Assembly: GCA_022784645.1 (NCBI GenBank)
Contig: JALFZG010000045.1
Span: 1 to 64,000 of the forward strand
Source: Bacteroidales bacterium
GTDB lineage: Bacteria > Bacteroidota > Bacteroidia > Bacteroidales > Paludibacteraceae
Length of the DNA stretch: 64,000 nt
Direction: 5' to 3'
This document shows, piece after piece, positions 1 to 11,300 of this stretch. Under the pieces are notes generated by a model, which searched no databases, was not told the origin of the DNA, and saw nothing but the letters and a program-made list of their open reading frames with translations. The position numbers were made by a program, and so were the translations under genes. Each line of letters opens with the position of its first letter. Position 1 is the stretch's first letter.

Positions 1-184
1 GAAATAAGCGCTCCGTCATTCTTCCTCTCCCCAAAAATCAGAGATTTCCGGGGTCCCCGAAAAGACGAATAAATTCTGCTGCGGATAAATAAGAAAATCC
101 CATCGCGAAAGCGGTGGGATTTTTCTTTCCAAAAGTTCACACATTTTAGAGTAAGGGTATGGCGCGGCGCGGCGTTTACTAAAT
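1..184. other. Intergenic region downstream of the ABC permease
   Basis: No coding sequence is supported here. The stretch holds one strong hairpin (listed separately as a terminator) and a short GC-only run of ggcgc units near position 160. The left edge of the window cuts whatever lies upstream. Confidence 0.5.
93..127. terminator. Bidirectional rho-independent terminator
   Basis: A stem of about 13 bp with one wobble pair (aatcccatcgc / gcggtgggatt) closes on a GAAA tetraloop. A-rich sequence lies on the left and a T-rich run on the right, so it can end transcripts from both strands. It would terminate the minus-strand ABC permease transcript. Confidence 0.75.
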
Positions 185-1039
185 TTAAATGGTATCGATA
201 AAGCGTTTCTGCTTGTGATTGAAGAGGAGGATGGAGATGATCAGGAGCAGGAGCGTGAAGAGGGTGCTGTAAGCGAGCCAGAGCCATGAGAAAGAGCCCG
301 TGCCAAGGGCGGCATACTTAAAAGCCTCAAACACCGGTGTGAGGGGATTGAGTTGCATCACGGTATGGAGCCTTGGGTTGGTAATCACGCTCAAGGGATA
401 GACCACCGGAGTGGCATACATCCACAGTTGCACAAACACAGTAAAGAAATTTTTCAAATCACGATATTTAGTCGTAAGGCTCGTAAAAAGCAGCCCCATG
501 CCCAAGGCATTGCCTGCTACCAAAAACAGCAGCACCGGGAACAGCAGCAGATACATATTCGGCCTTGCATGCACCCCAACAAACGCATACACGATATATA
601 CCACCACAAAAAGCAGCAGCTGAACCGAAAAGTTCAGCAGTTGCGAAATCGTGATGCTCAATGGTGAAATCAGCCGCGGGAAATACACCTTGCCGAAGAG
701 GTTGGCATTTCGAGCAAAGGTGTCTTGCACCTTCGTGAGGCAGCTGGCATAATAATTCCAAAGGCAGATGCCGGAGAGATAAAATAGGGGTTCGGGAATG
801 CCGTCAGTAGGGATACCTGCAATGCGAGAGAACACGATGAAATAGATCAAGGTGCTCATCAGCGGGCTCAGGAAATGCCAAGCGAAGCCAAAGATCGTCT
901 GCTTAAACTGCACCGTCAAGTCGCGCTTCACAAACAGCCACAGCAGGTAGCGTTTCTGCCAAACCGCTTTCAGCCCCAAATCAAAGAACCTATCCTTAGG
1001 CTCTATGATGGTATCCCATGTGTCGTTTTTTTGTATCAC
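185..1039 (-). CDS. ABC-2 type polysaccharide export permease (Wzm/TagG-like)
   Basis: This 284-aa inner-membrane protein has the length and layout of the permease half of ABC transporters that export O-antigen, teichoic acid or capsule chains. After a short cytoplasmic N-terminus (PKDRFFDLGLKAVW) comes the typical FVKRDLTVQFKQTIFGFAW segment. About six hydrophobic segments follow, with YFPRLISPL in the middle and LNPLTPVFEAFK before the last helices. It is a clear paralogue of the gene just upstream (1148-2005), 108 nt away. No ATP-binding partner (Wzt) is visible; it would have to lie beyond the left edge. Family membership is confident, the exported glycan unknown. Confidence 0.87.
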   Translation of the reverse strand: MIQKNDTWDTIIEPKDRFFDLGLKAVWQKRYLLWLFVKRDLTVQFKQTIFGFAWHFLSPLMSTLIYFIVFSRIAGIPTDGIPEPLFYLSGICLWNYYASCLTKVQDTFARNANLFGKVYFPRLISPLSITISQLLNFSVQLLLFVVVYIVYAFVGVHARPNMYLLLFPVLLFLVAGNALGMGLLFTSLTTKYRDLKNFFTVFVQLWMYATPVVYPLSVITNPRLHTVMQLNPLTPVFEAFKYAALGTGSFSWLWLAYSTLFTLLLLIISILLFNHKQKRFIDTI

Positions 1040-1086
1040 AAAAAAAATATAAACCTAACGTTTTCGATAAGCCAAAGGCGCAGAGT

Positions 1087-1118
1087 CAAACGTATTTGAG
1101 CTATGGCATGGCTTGAAA
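1087..1118 (-). promoter_or_regulatory. Candidate promoter for the downstream ABC permease
   Basis: On the minus strand TACGTTTG (1087-1094) fits the Bacteroidetes -7 consensus TAnnTTTG. The tetramer 20 bp upstream is TTTC (1115-1118), one mismatch from TTTG. The downstream permease may therefore also be transcribed independently of the first. Confidence 0.4.
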
Positions 1119-1147
1119 ATTGACTATTATAGCAAGAACCGATTATC

Positions 1148-2005
1148 CTATACCGTATCAAGAAACGATTTCTGCGTGCGCTGGAAGAAAAGCAGCCCCA
1201 AGAAAAGAAGCAAAAGGGTAATCCCTATGGAATACATCAGCCAGAGCCAGCTGAAATCGCCTACCCCAAGCAGGCAATACTTAATCGTCTCCATGAGCGG
1301 TGTGACCGGATTAAGCGACATGAGCGTATGGAGAGTTGCATTCTTCACCATTGAGAGGGGATATATTACCGGCGTGAGGTACATCCAGAGGCTCACAATT
1401 TGCGTCATCAGCAGCTGCAAATCACGGTATTTGGTTGTGACCGAACTGATAATCATGCCAAATCCCATAGCCATCATAGCAAGCAGTATAATCAGCAGCG
1501 GTAAAGCAAGAGCGCCCCAAGTCATACGAATAGTAGCCGCACCCGACAAGGAATAATAGAGATAAACCACTGCAAACAGCAGCAGCTGTACGCCCAAGTT
1601 CACGAGTTGGGTGGTGACCGAAACGAGCGGCATAATCAGTCGAGGGAAATACACTTTGCCGAAAATCCCGGCATTCTCTACGAACGCATTACTCGTAGCC
1701 GTTACGCAGGCTTGAAAATAGCCCCATACAGCCACACCAAGCAGGTAAAACAACGCCGGAGGAGCGCCATCGGTGGGCAAGCCGGCTATGCCGCCAAACA
1801 CCACCATATATACGATAACTGACAATATCGGATTGATAAGAAACCACAGCGGGCCGAGGATCGTTTGCTTATATTGGGTGGTGATATTGCGCTTTACAAA
1901 CAGCAGGAAAAGGTCGCGATAGCGCCAAAGCTCACGAAAATCCACGGCCAATAATCGGTCGCGGGGAGTGATGGTTGTGGTCCAATATTTTGCGTTATCC
2001 TGCAT
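1148..2005 (-). CDS. ABC-2 type polysaccharide export permease, paralogue
   Basis: A second Wzm/TagG-like permease (285 aa). It shares with its neighbour FVKRNITTQYKQTILGPLW, YFPRLIMPL, TTKYRDL, LWMYLTPVIYPL and LNPVTPL. The reading frame stays open 24 codons further upstream to 2077, but that extension runs through a perfect promoter (2047-2078), and the ATG at 2005 gives an N-terminus (MQDNAKYWTTTITPRDR) that aligns with the paralogue's MIQKNDTWDTIIEPKDR. I therefore chose 2005. Two distinct permeases side by side suggest a heterodimeric exporter or two exporters sharing one ATPase. Confidence 0.87.
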   Translation of the reverse strand: MQDNAKYWTTTITPRDRLLAVDFRELWRYRDLFLLFVKRNITTQYKQTILGPLWFLINPILSVIVYMVVFGGIAGLPTDGAPPALFYLLGVAVWGYFQACVTATSNAFVENAGIFGKVYFPRLIMPLVSVTTQLVNLGVQLLLFAVVYLYYSLSGAATIRMTWGALALPLLIILLAMMAMGFGMIISSVTTKYRDLQLLMTQIVSLWMYLTPVIYPLSMVKNATLHTLMSLNPVTPLMETIKYCLLGVGDFSWLWLMYSIGITLLLLFLGLLFFQRTQKSFLDTV

Positions 2006-2046
2006 AGATGTACGTTTCGAAAAACGGCTTCTGCCGTAACAGTCCG

Positions 2047-2078
2047 CAAAGGTACGAAAAAAAAACGAAATAGCCAAA
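2047..2078 (-). promoter_or_regulatory. Bacteroidetes-type promoter of the ABC permease pair
   Basis: Minus strand: TTTG at 2075-2078, exactly 20 bp, then TACCTTTG at 2047-2054. This matches the -33/-7 consensus TTTG / TAnnTTTG. Transcription would start near 2040 and give a leader of about 35 nt before the ATG at 2005. Confidence 0.8.
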
Positions 2079-2144
2079 CATACCGTATAAAAAACGCCTT
2101 TTACGTAGTAAAAATGGGATTTATCCGCCAGTTCAGCAGCGATA

Positions 2145-2290
2145 GCAAAGGATACCGCGAATATTCGCGGCTAAGTGAACGATACGCGAAAGCAAAGGAT
2201 ACCGCGAATGTATTCGCGGCTAAGTGAACGATACGCGAAAGCAAAGGATACCGCGAATGACATTCGCGGCTAAGTGAACGATACGCGAAA
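2145..2290. repeat. Three tandem copies of a 47-50 bp palindrome-bearing repeat
   Basis: Copies at 2145-2191, 2192-2240 and 2241-2290 have lengths 47, 49 and 50. Each begins gcaaaggata and ends gaacgatacgcgaaa. Each carries a perfect inverted repeat CCGCGAAT / ATTCGCGG. The copies differ only in the loop between the arms: nothing, gt and gac. Both arms are conserved in all three. Confidence 0.9.
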
Positions 2291-2294
2291 GCAT

Positions 2295-2326
2295 AAAAAA
2301 GACCGCTACCCGAGCGGATAGCGGTC
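2295..2326 (-). terminator. Rho-independent terminator of the giant surface-protein gene
   Basis: The perfect 8-bp arms gaccgcta (2301-2308) and tagcggtc (2319-2326) are followed on the minus strand by six T residues (2295-2300). It lies about 75 nt after the stop codon of the giant gene. Confidence 0.85.
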
Positions 2327-2399
2327 TGATTATGTATCAGCCCCAAGGGGCGAGAGAATATCTTAGAAGATTTTTCTTCTGAACAATTCGGTCAAAAGC

Positions 2400-5300
2400 T
2401 TACTTTACAAGGAGCTTAGCCTGGAAGCTCTGTCCATCGGAGGTGAGTCGAACGGTGTAGTAACCGGCTACCGGCAGACCCGGGATGGTGAGCGAAGGCT
2501 CATCCGTAGCGTAAACAAGCTGACCAATTGCATCGAATACCATCAAGCTGAAGTCAGGAGCCATCGATACCTGCGAGAGGATCTCAATAGGTTCGCCAAC
2601 CGATGCCGGATTCGGAGCTACAGAGAGTTGGAGAACCTTCAGGTTATCCACTGCCTGTCCTTCACCCTTGCCATCCGTTACGTGGATGTAGAGCGTTACC
2701 TGACCACAAGTAGCCTGAAGCGGGAACTCGTAATCACCTGCGCCTACGTTCGTACCGAGGATGGTATCTTCTGCATATACATACGGCAGTTCTTCGATGG
2801 TGATGGTGTCGTATGCTACGCCATTGTCAGCTACGAGCATCTTCACCGTTACCGTAGAGTCACAACCATAAGCGGTCTTCACCGTTGCAGTATACGTACC
2901 GGCAGCCGAGATGCCATTCGGGAAGGCAACATCGGTGTAGGTCTCACCTGCGCAGAGGATGCGATGCTGGTTGATGTCATAACCCGCAGTCTCCGAGAAC
3001 TGGATGAACGTACGAACAATGCTATCGCAAGTATTTACACCCGAGAGCGTATCGATTACTACGATATTATTGTAATACGTCTTTCCGCTAACGGTAACCG
3101 GTTGATCCTTGCAAGAGAGGATAGTGGTATCTCTGCGCGACGACGGCTTCACTTCGATATGGATTGAAACAAGGCTGTCGCAACCGTTTACAGAAGTGTA
3201 GAAGTGCGGCTTGATAACCGACGTTCTTGCGATGAACGGATTGATGTCGTTGCGGTCGTAGAGTTCACCCTCGCAGATGGTATCGTGGAGGATGGTCTGC
3301 GTAGCCTCGCTGACGGTGAGGTTCATCGTTACGAGCGTATCCGGATTTTCTTCAATACCCGTAACCATCGTTTGATACTCGGTGGTACCAAGAACGAACG
3401 AATCGAGCGGGATAGAGAAGTACTCGTCCATATAATCTACCCACGAGCATGCATTTGCATCATAGTTCATCTCTTGAACGCGGTGCAGATAGATGTTGTC
3501 GATAGAGAGATAAGCCGAAACAGAAGAATAATCATCCTTGCTTGCATAGAAGCCGAAGCGGATATTCTGACCTGCATAATCCGAAAGATCAACCGTAAAC
3601 TTACCAGAGTTATCCCAAGGAATTTGAGCCAAATTACCGCCTTCCCAAGTCTTCACTGCATTCCATGTACCTTCACCCGTTGAGTCGTAGGTGCAAATAT
3701 CAACGCGAATAACCGTTGACGGATCAAGCTCCGTACCACCATAGTATGCGCTTGCAGCCGTTGCACCCATGAGCCAATCCAGATAGAGCAACTCATTGTC
3801 TCCCAATTCCGGAACAAGAATCTCAGGCGACATCAAGCGTGTCTGTACTGGATAGTAGTAATACAAGTTGCAATAGAATACGGTATCCTTCATCTCACCG
3901 AGGATATAATCAGCAGTCTTGGTAATAGCCCACTTGTAATACGATGCATTTTGACTATACGATACTGTCCAATCCTTCGGAAGCGTAGCATCTTCGAAGT
4001 ATGGCACAGACTCGTAGGTAGCAAAGAGGATCATCTGCGAGCGCTCGCTGCAAAGCTGCGTTACAGTAGCCTGATAGTGCGTACCCTTGGTCAAACCAGT
4101 AAGATTAACCGACTTAGCCGTAGTTACTCGAGTGAGGATATTGCCGCCTAACTCATCCGTAACGACTACGCGAACGCTGTCGTTGCCGATGGTGGTCCAG
4201 TTCAATACAACCGAAGTAACATCCAAATCAGAAACGCTAATAGCATTTACACCACCGCAGGTGAGGTCAAGCGACTTAACAGATACATTGTCGAAGTAGG
4301 TAGCATCGCCATATTCCGAGATACCCTCGATAATGATATTGCCTTCGCCAATCTCCGGCAGCTGGAAGTGATAGGTGCACCAGCGAGCGGTATCCACTGC
4401 GTTAGCGTTGATACCATCAACCGAGTACTGACGCGGGATGAATGCAAGCAGCTGTGCCGATGCATCAACCGTATCCGAAGTGCTGATATAGATGCGCAGA
4501 CCCTCATTGCTCTTAATCGTTGAATTATGCGAACGATATACATCGATTGAGAACTCGAGCGGCTGACCCTCAGCGAAGTACATTCTCGGGAGCGTAAGTT
4601 GCGTTACGTTGCCAGCCTGCTGATCGCGGAGTTCGAGTACCTTAGATGCTACACCACCCAAGCTTTGCGAGGTTACCATGAACAAATAGGTGCTATAGGT
4701 CGATGATGGCGACTCTGTAGCTGTATGTTCATTCACCCAGCACTGGTTGAAGAATTCGCCTACTGCATATGACTCGAAGTCGTCAGACCATGGGAATGCG
4801 GTAACAATATCGCAGTTCGTGAGGAAGAGAACCGGTTCAGAGAATCGACCGGTGTCAGCCTCATTGCAGATAGCGCGAACCGCTACATTGTAATACGTAT
4901 CAGCCGTAAGTCCAGAGAGATGAGCCGAGGTGTCAGTTACATTGATGAGCTGATAGGTAGCCGGATCAAATACGCTGAAGGTAGCAGCCGGACCGTAAAT
5001 CACGTCATACGATGCAGCCGGACCGGATTCACCATAGTTGAAGAATACGTCAGCTTCATGGATTTCGATGCTGTCAACCACTACGTTAACAGGCTGCTGG
5101 CAAGTAGCCTCGGTGACAAAGTGGCAGCTTACCCACGGACCGGAAGCAGAACCGCAAACAGGAGCTACGTAATAGAAGTAGTCGCGACCTACATGGAGAT
5201 CAGTAAGGGTCTGCGAAGCAGTCGTTAGCGTAGTCGTTTGAGCAGCAGCCAATTGTGCTTCGCTGAGCGGAGTGCTGCTCAAGATAGTATTCCAAGAGGT

Positions 5301-8300
5301 TTCGCTTCCACCCGGATACCAGCTTACTACAGCCGACTCCATCGTTACGTTAGTAGCCTTAAGATCTGATACCTTCTGACAACCGCTCATTACGAAGCAG
5401 AATTGAGCAAGCGGGAGGTTGGTCGAACGCGTACCACCATTCGTACCAGGATGCTGACCAAAAGTAGGATCACCATCCGCACGACGATACATCAATGCAC
5501 CATTCTGCTCTACAGAATAGCTGTAAGTAAGATCACTATCATATCCATCATTCAAGCAGGCTACAATTACAGCCAGGTTACCACCTGCATACTCGAACTG
5601 GGTATCGAGAACAATTTCTGACCAACCCTCAGCCGTAGGATGCACGTAATTATCTGCATGGAATACCTGCACAAGGTCTGACATAGGCACCCAATCAGTA
5701 GCAGACTGAGCCGCAGCATTCTCTACGTTAGCCATGTAAACCGTTACACTCTGCTGCGTGAAGGTTGCACCATCTTTGCAGTAGAACGACATACGATTGA
5801 TGGTTCCTTCTTGTCCAATAAGCGTTGCAGGATAAATCATCTGGTTCCATGAGTTCCCATAGTAATGGCCAAACGGAGAATAATTATACGAATCATCATA
5901 CGTAGAAGGTTCATCCGTACCAGAAGGAATACATTCAAGAGCTGCAACTGCCGAAGTCGTAAACGAAACGGTGTTAACGATGCTCGTATCGCCCTCAGCG
6001 CAGACAGCGCGAACGTATGCCGTATATTCGGTATTGCCCATGAGGCCAGCGAATACTGCCATCGTATCAGCCACAAACTGCTTGGTTGCAGGTTGACCTA
6101 CAATACCTACTTCCCAGAGTTGCTCGAATGCAAACGGAGCATGGCTCCAGCTTATACGAGCTGCATTTGCAGAGGTGCGATCAACTACGATATCAACCAC
6201 CGGTTGGCAAGACTGCGGCGTGGTGAAGGATATCGAGTTCCAAGAGCTGATACGCTCTGCACATTCGCCACGAACATAGAGATAATAGGTAGTCTCATGA
6301 TTGAGCTCGTCGAGGTCGAGATACATAGTCGTGCAGCTAAGCAAGGTAGCCTGAGCGAGTGCTGCCGAATCAAGTTCAACAGGAGAAAGCACGTAGCGGA
6401 AGTCCGTTTCCTGCTCTTCGGTGTACTTATTCCAAGTAGCACGAACGTGGTTGGTATTCAAGAACGTTACGGCCATATCTTTCACTGGCATACAGCTCAA
6501 GTTGGTGGTAATGGTCGTCATTGCCCATTGGCTGATACCATCATTATGACCATCGGCATCGCAGTTCGCGCGTACGTAGATATAATATTGAGTACCATCC
6601 GTAAGACCAGTAATCGGCAAACTGAGGCTGTCAACCGTATATTGCGGCGTGATCGTAGCGAGATCAACATCTGCTTGATCGGTGATGAATACATCGTAAT
6701 CAGCCACATAATCGCCCTCTGAAGCCGTCCAGCTAACGAGAATCTCCGATGTACCACGTCCGATATACGAAGCCACAATGGTATCTACAGCCGGACATGC
6801 CTCCAAAGTGAATTGCTGACCGAACTTGGCATTCGGACGAATACTTGAAGCAGAACCATTATTAACCGCTGACAAATTAGTCACATCAATGATTGCTGCA
6901 TCTTTGTAGCGATAAATCGTGCGATTTGCGGTTACGTTTGTACCATTGGTAGACCATCCAGAAGAACCCATATGCGTGCCATCACCATTCGTAAGCACAC
7001 CTACAACGATATTGCTCGAACCATCCCAGATGAAAGGTTGATTAAACGTATAGGTTACCCAACCAGGCACATACGAGCGAAGCGTAGGACCATTTACAAT
7101 CTGAAGATTCGGAATGAAATCCGTTGATTCAGCCCCTGTATATTCTGTCTGCGTGGTCGTACCGATATAGATGGTCTGCGTCTTATCATAGTTAGATGAT
7201 GCACCCGTATAATCAAATGCAACACTCTGAATCGGACCAGCTGCTACGCCTGCTGCAGAAAGTTCTTGAGCCGTATAGATATGCTGCGAATAGGTATTAC
7301 CATAAGAGGTTACAATCAAAGTAGCAGAAGCCGAACCGTTACCTACTGCAGCCTGAATATCGTTTACGAGACCAGTCGTCGTGCCGGAAGCTGAAGCCCA
7401 TCCGCCATATACGCCGTCGCATATGGTGCGAACATACATATAGTACGTTGTTTCACGAACGAGACCGCTGAACGTATATTCCGTAGCGTTGCTTACCTGA
7501 ATCTTATCAGCAGCTTCGAGCTGAGCCGAATCAAGTTCGGTCGTACTGATAACCACTTCTGCATCATGGCAGATGGAGTTATCTACAAGCGTCCAAGAGA
7601 GAGTCATCGTGTTGCGCGTAGCACCACCAAACTCTGCATTGCGGATTGTCTGCGTATTCGTAAATGCGCTCACTACGAAGTCATCCAAATACGTAGATGC
7701 ACCATACTTGCTCTCACCGCGGAGAATAAAATTCTTCTCACCCGAAGCGCGGAAAGTGAAATTGTAGGTGTACCAGCCACTGCCACTTTCAGCAGGAATC
7801 AAGCCTGGAACCTCAACGTTAGGTTCACGCGGAACAAATACAATTTCTTGAGCCGTTGCATCAATAGCTGGGTTTTCGCCCAAATAGATGCGAACACCTT
7901 CATCCGTGTAGCTCGAATATGATGCGCTGCGGTAAACAGAGAACGACAACTCATACAGATAGGTAGAATCGAATGCCATCAAAGGCAACGAGAGCAGCGT
8001 CATTGTACCACTTGACATATCCGGGAGCATCAGTTTCTTCGTGTTATTACCGCCAATAGAGGAAGTAGTAACTTCAAATACGCGAGTACCCGAACCGGTC
8101 AAATGCTCGTTTACCATGCAAGGATCAGTAAGCGGACCGGAAGGATAAGCGCTGAAATCTTCGGTCCACGGATATTCCGCAAAAGCAACACACTTCGTGC
8201 GAATCTCCACAGGCTCCGACCAGCCAGACTCATTGCCTGCGCTGCAAATCTTCTTCACGCGAGCATAATATTCGTCTGCAGATTCGAGGCCGCTAAACGT

Positions 8301-11300
8301 AGCCGTAGAATCCGTAGTAGTCACAGAATCAAGAATCGAAGCAAACGACTCGATCTTAGATAGCTCAACTACATACTGAGCACCCGTTTCGGCATCCCAA
8401 CCTACGGTAGCAGTGGTCTGAGCAGAAGAAACGACATGAGCCACCGGCGTAGCGCAGTTAGGATTAACGTGGCGCAAACGGATATTATCAATATGATGAT
8501 ATACCGAGCTTGACGTAGAAGTAGTATCCGAGCTTGCAAAGAATGCCAAACGAACCGTCTGTCCTGCATACGCAGAGAGATCAACCGTTTGTTGCTCTGC
8601 AATAGCCGGAATCTCAAGCATAGCAGTATCCTTCCACGATTGGAGTACCGTCCAAGCCGTATCGCCTGTAGCCATGATGCACAAATTGAAACTATGTCCT
8701 TTTACGCGAGCGCGTTCAGGAGAAGCCGTGCCACTGGCAGAAGTAGTCATAGCCATATCGTAAGAGAGAATCAGGTCGTAACCTGTTTGCTGCAACAAAT
8801 ATACATCCGGGCTTACGAGAGACAACAGACGCGGAGTAAGCAAGCCCGTGCTGTAGCTCGATTGCGTATTGGTATAGCAGTAAACATGGTTGTCCGTAAG
8901 ACCGCCACCAGGCGTGGTTGTAAGTGACCAAGCGTAGGTAGAAGCAGTCGTAGTACCTGCCAGCAAATCACCCTCGAGACGTTCCCATCCTGCAGGTAGA
9001 TACGAATTGCTTGCATTGAAGGTCTCCGTATACGGTACACCATACTTGGTAGTGAACTTCGTAGTCACCCATTCGTCAGCACATGCCGGTTTAATACGTA
9101 CGTAATACGTAGTGAAATAGCCTAATTCAGAATAATTAACGCTATCGCCAACAAGCGAGTCATGCTTAAGAATCGTAGAGAAATTGCTGTTATCCGAAAG
9201 CTCAACGATTACGCTCACTCCCGGAGTGTTGTTATTCCAAGTTACAGACGCACTGTTAGCCTCAACGTTCGTTCTGATGCGCGAAACAGGCAGACAGCTG
9301 TTGTCGTAAGCTGCAATTGCAACCGAGTCAATATAGAGATAAGCGTCCGGCTGGCTAACCGATGAACCAGAGTAGAAGCCCAGTGAAATGTTCTTACCAG
9401 CATACTTGCTCAAGTCAACATTCACTTTCTCTGCATCCGAGGTACCCAGCGATACATATTCATAATCGCCCGTGCCATCGCAATTCCATTCCGTTACGTC
9501 AGTAGCCTTGAAGTTCTCACCATCTTCGCTTACATATACGCGGAAGCTGCGACCCGAGAAGTTGGTTGACAACTCAGTAGAAGAGGAGTATGCAACCATA
9601 CCTATGCGGAAGCTGAGGTTGACACCCATACCGCTATCCACATTCGACAGGTCGATAATCGGCGACTGGAGGAAGCCGTTGTAAGAAGAAGCGTACACCT
9701 CCGTACGAGCCGCCTTGCCGGCCATATTGGTCAAGCGAGAATCCACATTCTGGATACTCATTTTATAAGAGCTCGTGTTCGGAACAAAGCCGGTGGTATT
9801 GAAATCTTCACCTGCATTGATTGATACAGTGAATACCTTCCATTCATCCTGCGGGTAAGGAGTCATCTGGTCGAAAGTCTCGAGGAACGGCGTTCCGTAA
9901 GAAGTGCTTGCGAGTGTGTAGCTCGACCAATTGGAGGTATCGCCATTTGCGCAAATACCGCGAACAAACGCAAAATACGTTACGCCTGCAGGCAGATTCG
10001 TGAATGAAACCGTAGTATCGGTAAGTCCGGTTTGGCTGTATGCCGGGTTGACAACGGTATCCGGGTTGCACAAGTCTTCCGTAAGTATTACATCATATTC
10101 CGATGCCGTACCTGACCAGGTAAGCGTGACAGAAGTGCAAGACTGAGCAGTCTGCTCCATGTCAAGAATCTGCGGGCAGCTTGTTGCTTCCATAAGACGT
10201 ACGTTGTCGATATACGCTACATTGGAGTGATAAGCATCAGCCGAAACCATGAAGATCACGTTCGTACCAAAGCCACCCTCGTAGTCGCCAAGATAATCTG
10301 CAAACGAAACCGCATATTGCTTCATGTGGAGACTATCAGCAGCATACGAAAGGTTGATTTCCTTAATCAGCTCAAACGTAGAGGGGTCCTCCGGATTCGT
10401 GATTACGCCCACCTGAAGCGAATGCAAGTTAGCCGTATCACCTCTGCTCGTAGCAGCATTAAATACAACCTGATACTTACTAATGGAATCAATCGTAAGG
10501 GCAGGAAGAATAGCATAATAGCCATTACCATAGACATTATCCGCAGAATTTTGTCTCTTTTCAAGTTTGAGCACATTTCCTAAACCATTGATATAGGAAA
10601 CGCTCGGCTCGAAGATATAGGTAGATCCTACGCCAGAAGTATCAAAGACGCCCGAACGCCAACATTCGAAGTTCAGTTCATCGCTGAAGGTTTCCGTAGC
10701 GAAATCTTCTACGCTAATCGGAGCACAATTGGTCTTGAAATAAGTAATGAGCGTATCCTGCGTACCACACGGCTGATAGCCGAGCACCTCATAGAAGGTA
10801 TTCTGCGTCAAGCCGGAGAGATGATGCGGGCTCGAGGTTACTACACCTTCAAACAGAGCCGTGGTATCACCCATTTCGGTAACCTTCAGATAAGCTTCTT
10901 GTACACCACCTACCGTCCACGTGATATCAGCTTCAGTCTCACCAACATTAGTAGCAGTGAGCGTACCCATACCAATGCAGTTCGGATCGATAGCCTTAAT
11001 ACCTACGTTATCCAGATATACATAAGCATCTCCGTTGCCCCAGTTACTCGTAGCGTGGAAATATATCACGATACTGTGACCGATAAACGGCGTGAGGTCG
11101 AAGTTCTTGGTTACATAATCATACTGATTCGTAAGATTTGCGAAGATCTGCGTGCGATTGGTGTCGCCATCGAGTGCATAGAGTACCTCAAAGTCACCAC
11201 CAGCCGGGTTCTTATAATCGAACGACAAGCGCATAGCATCGGCGCCATCAAGCATAATTGACGGCGTAGCCAGATAGTTGTCGGCTCCTGCTGGTGCACT

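Larger units (their letters stand above)
2006..2399. other. Spacer between the giant gene and the ABC permeases
   Basis: This 394-bp noncoding spacer contains, from right to left, the terminator of the giant gene, three tandem hairpin repeats and the promoter of the ABC permeases. A small minus-strand reading frame across the repeats merely translates them and is not credible. Confidence 0.7.

Noticed and set aside
2006-2077. N-terminal extension of the second ABC permease
   Set aside because: The extension would be translated from inside its own promoter and has no counterpart in the paralogue.
2145-2290. CRISPR array
   Set aside because: Repeats are directly adjacent with only 0-3 nt of variation in a loop; there are no unique spacers and no cas genes.
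2101-2346. Minus-strand 81-codon frame with repeated AYRSLSRE
   Set aside because: It is the translation of the three hairpin repeats and crosses the terminator of the giant gene.
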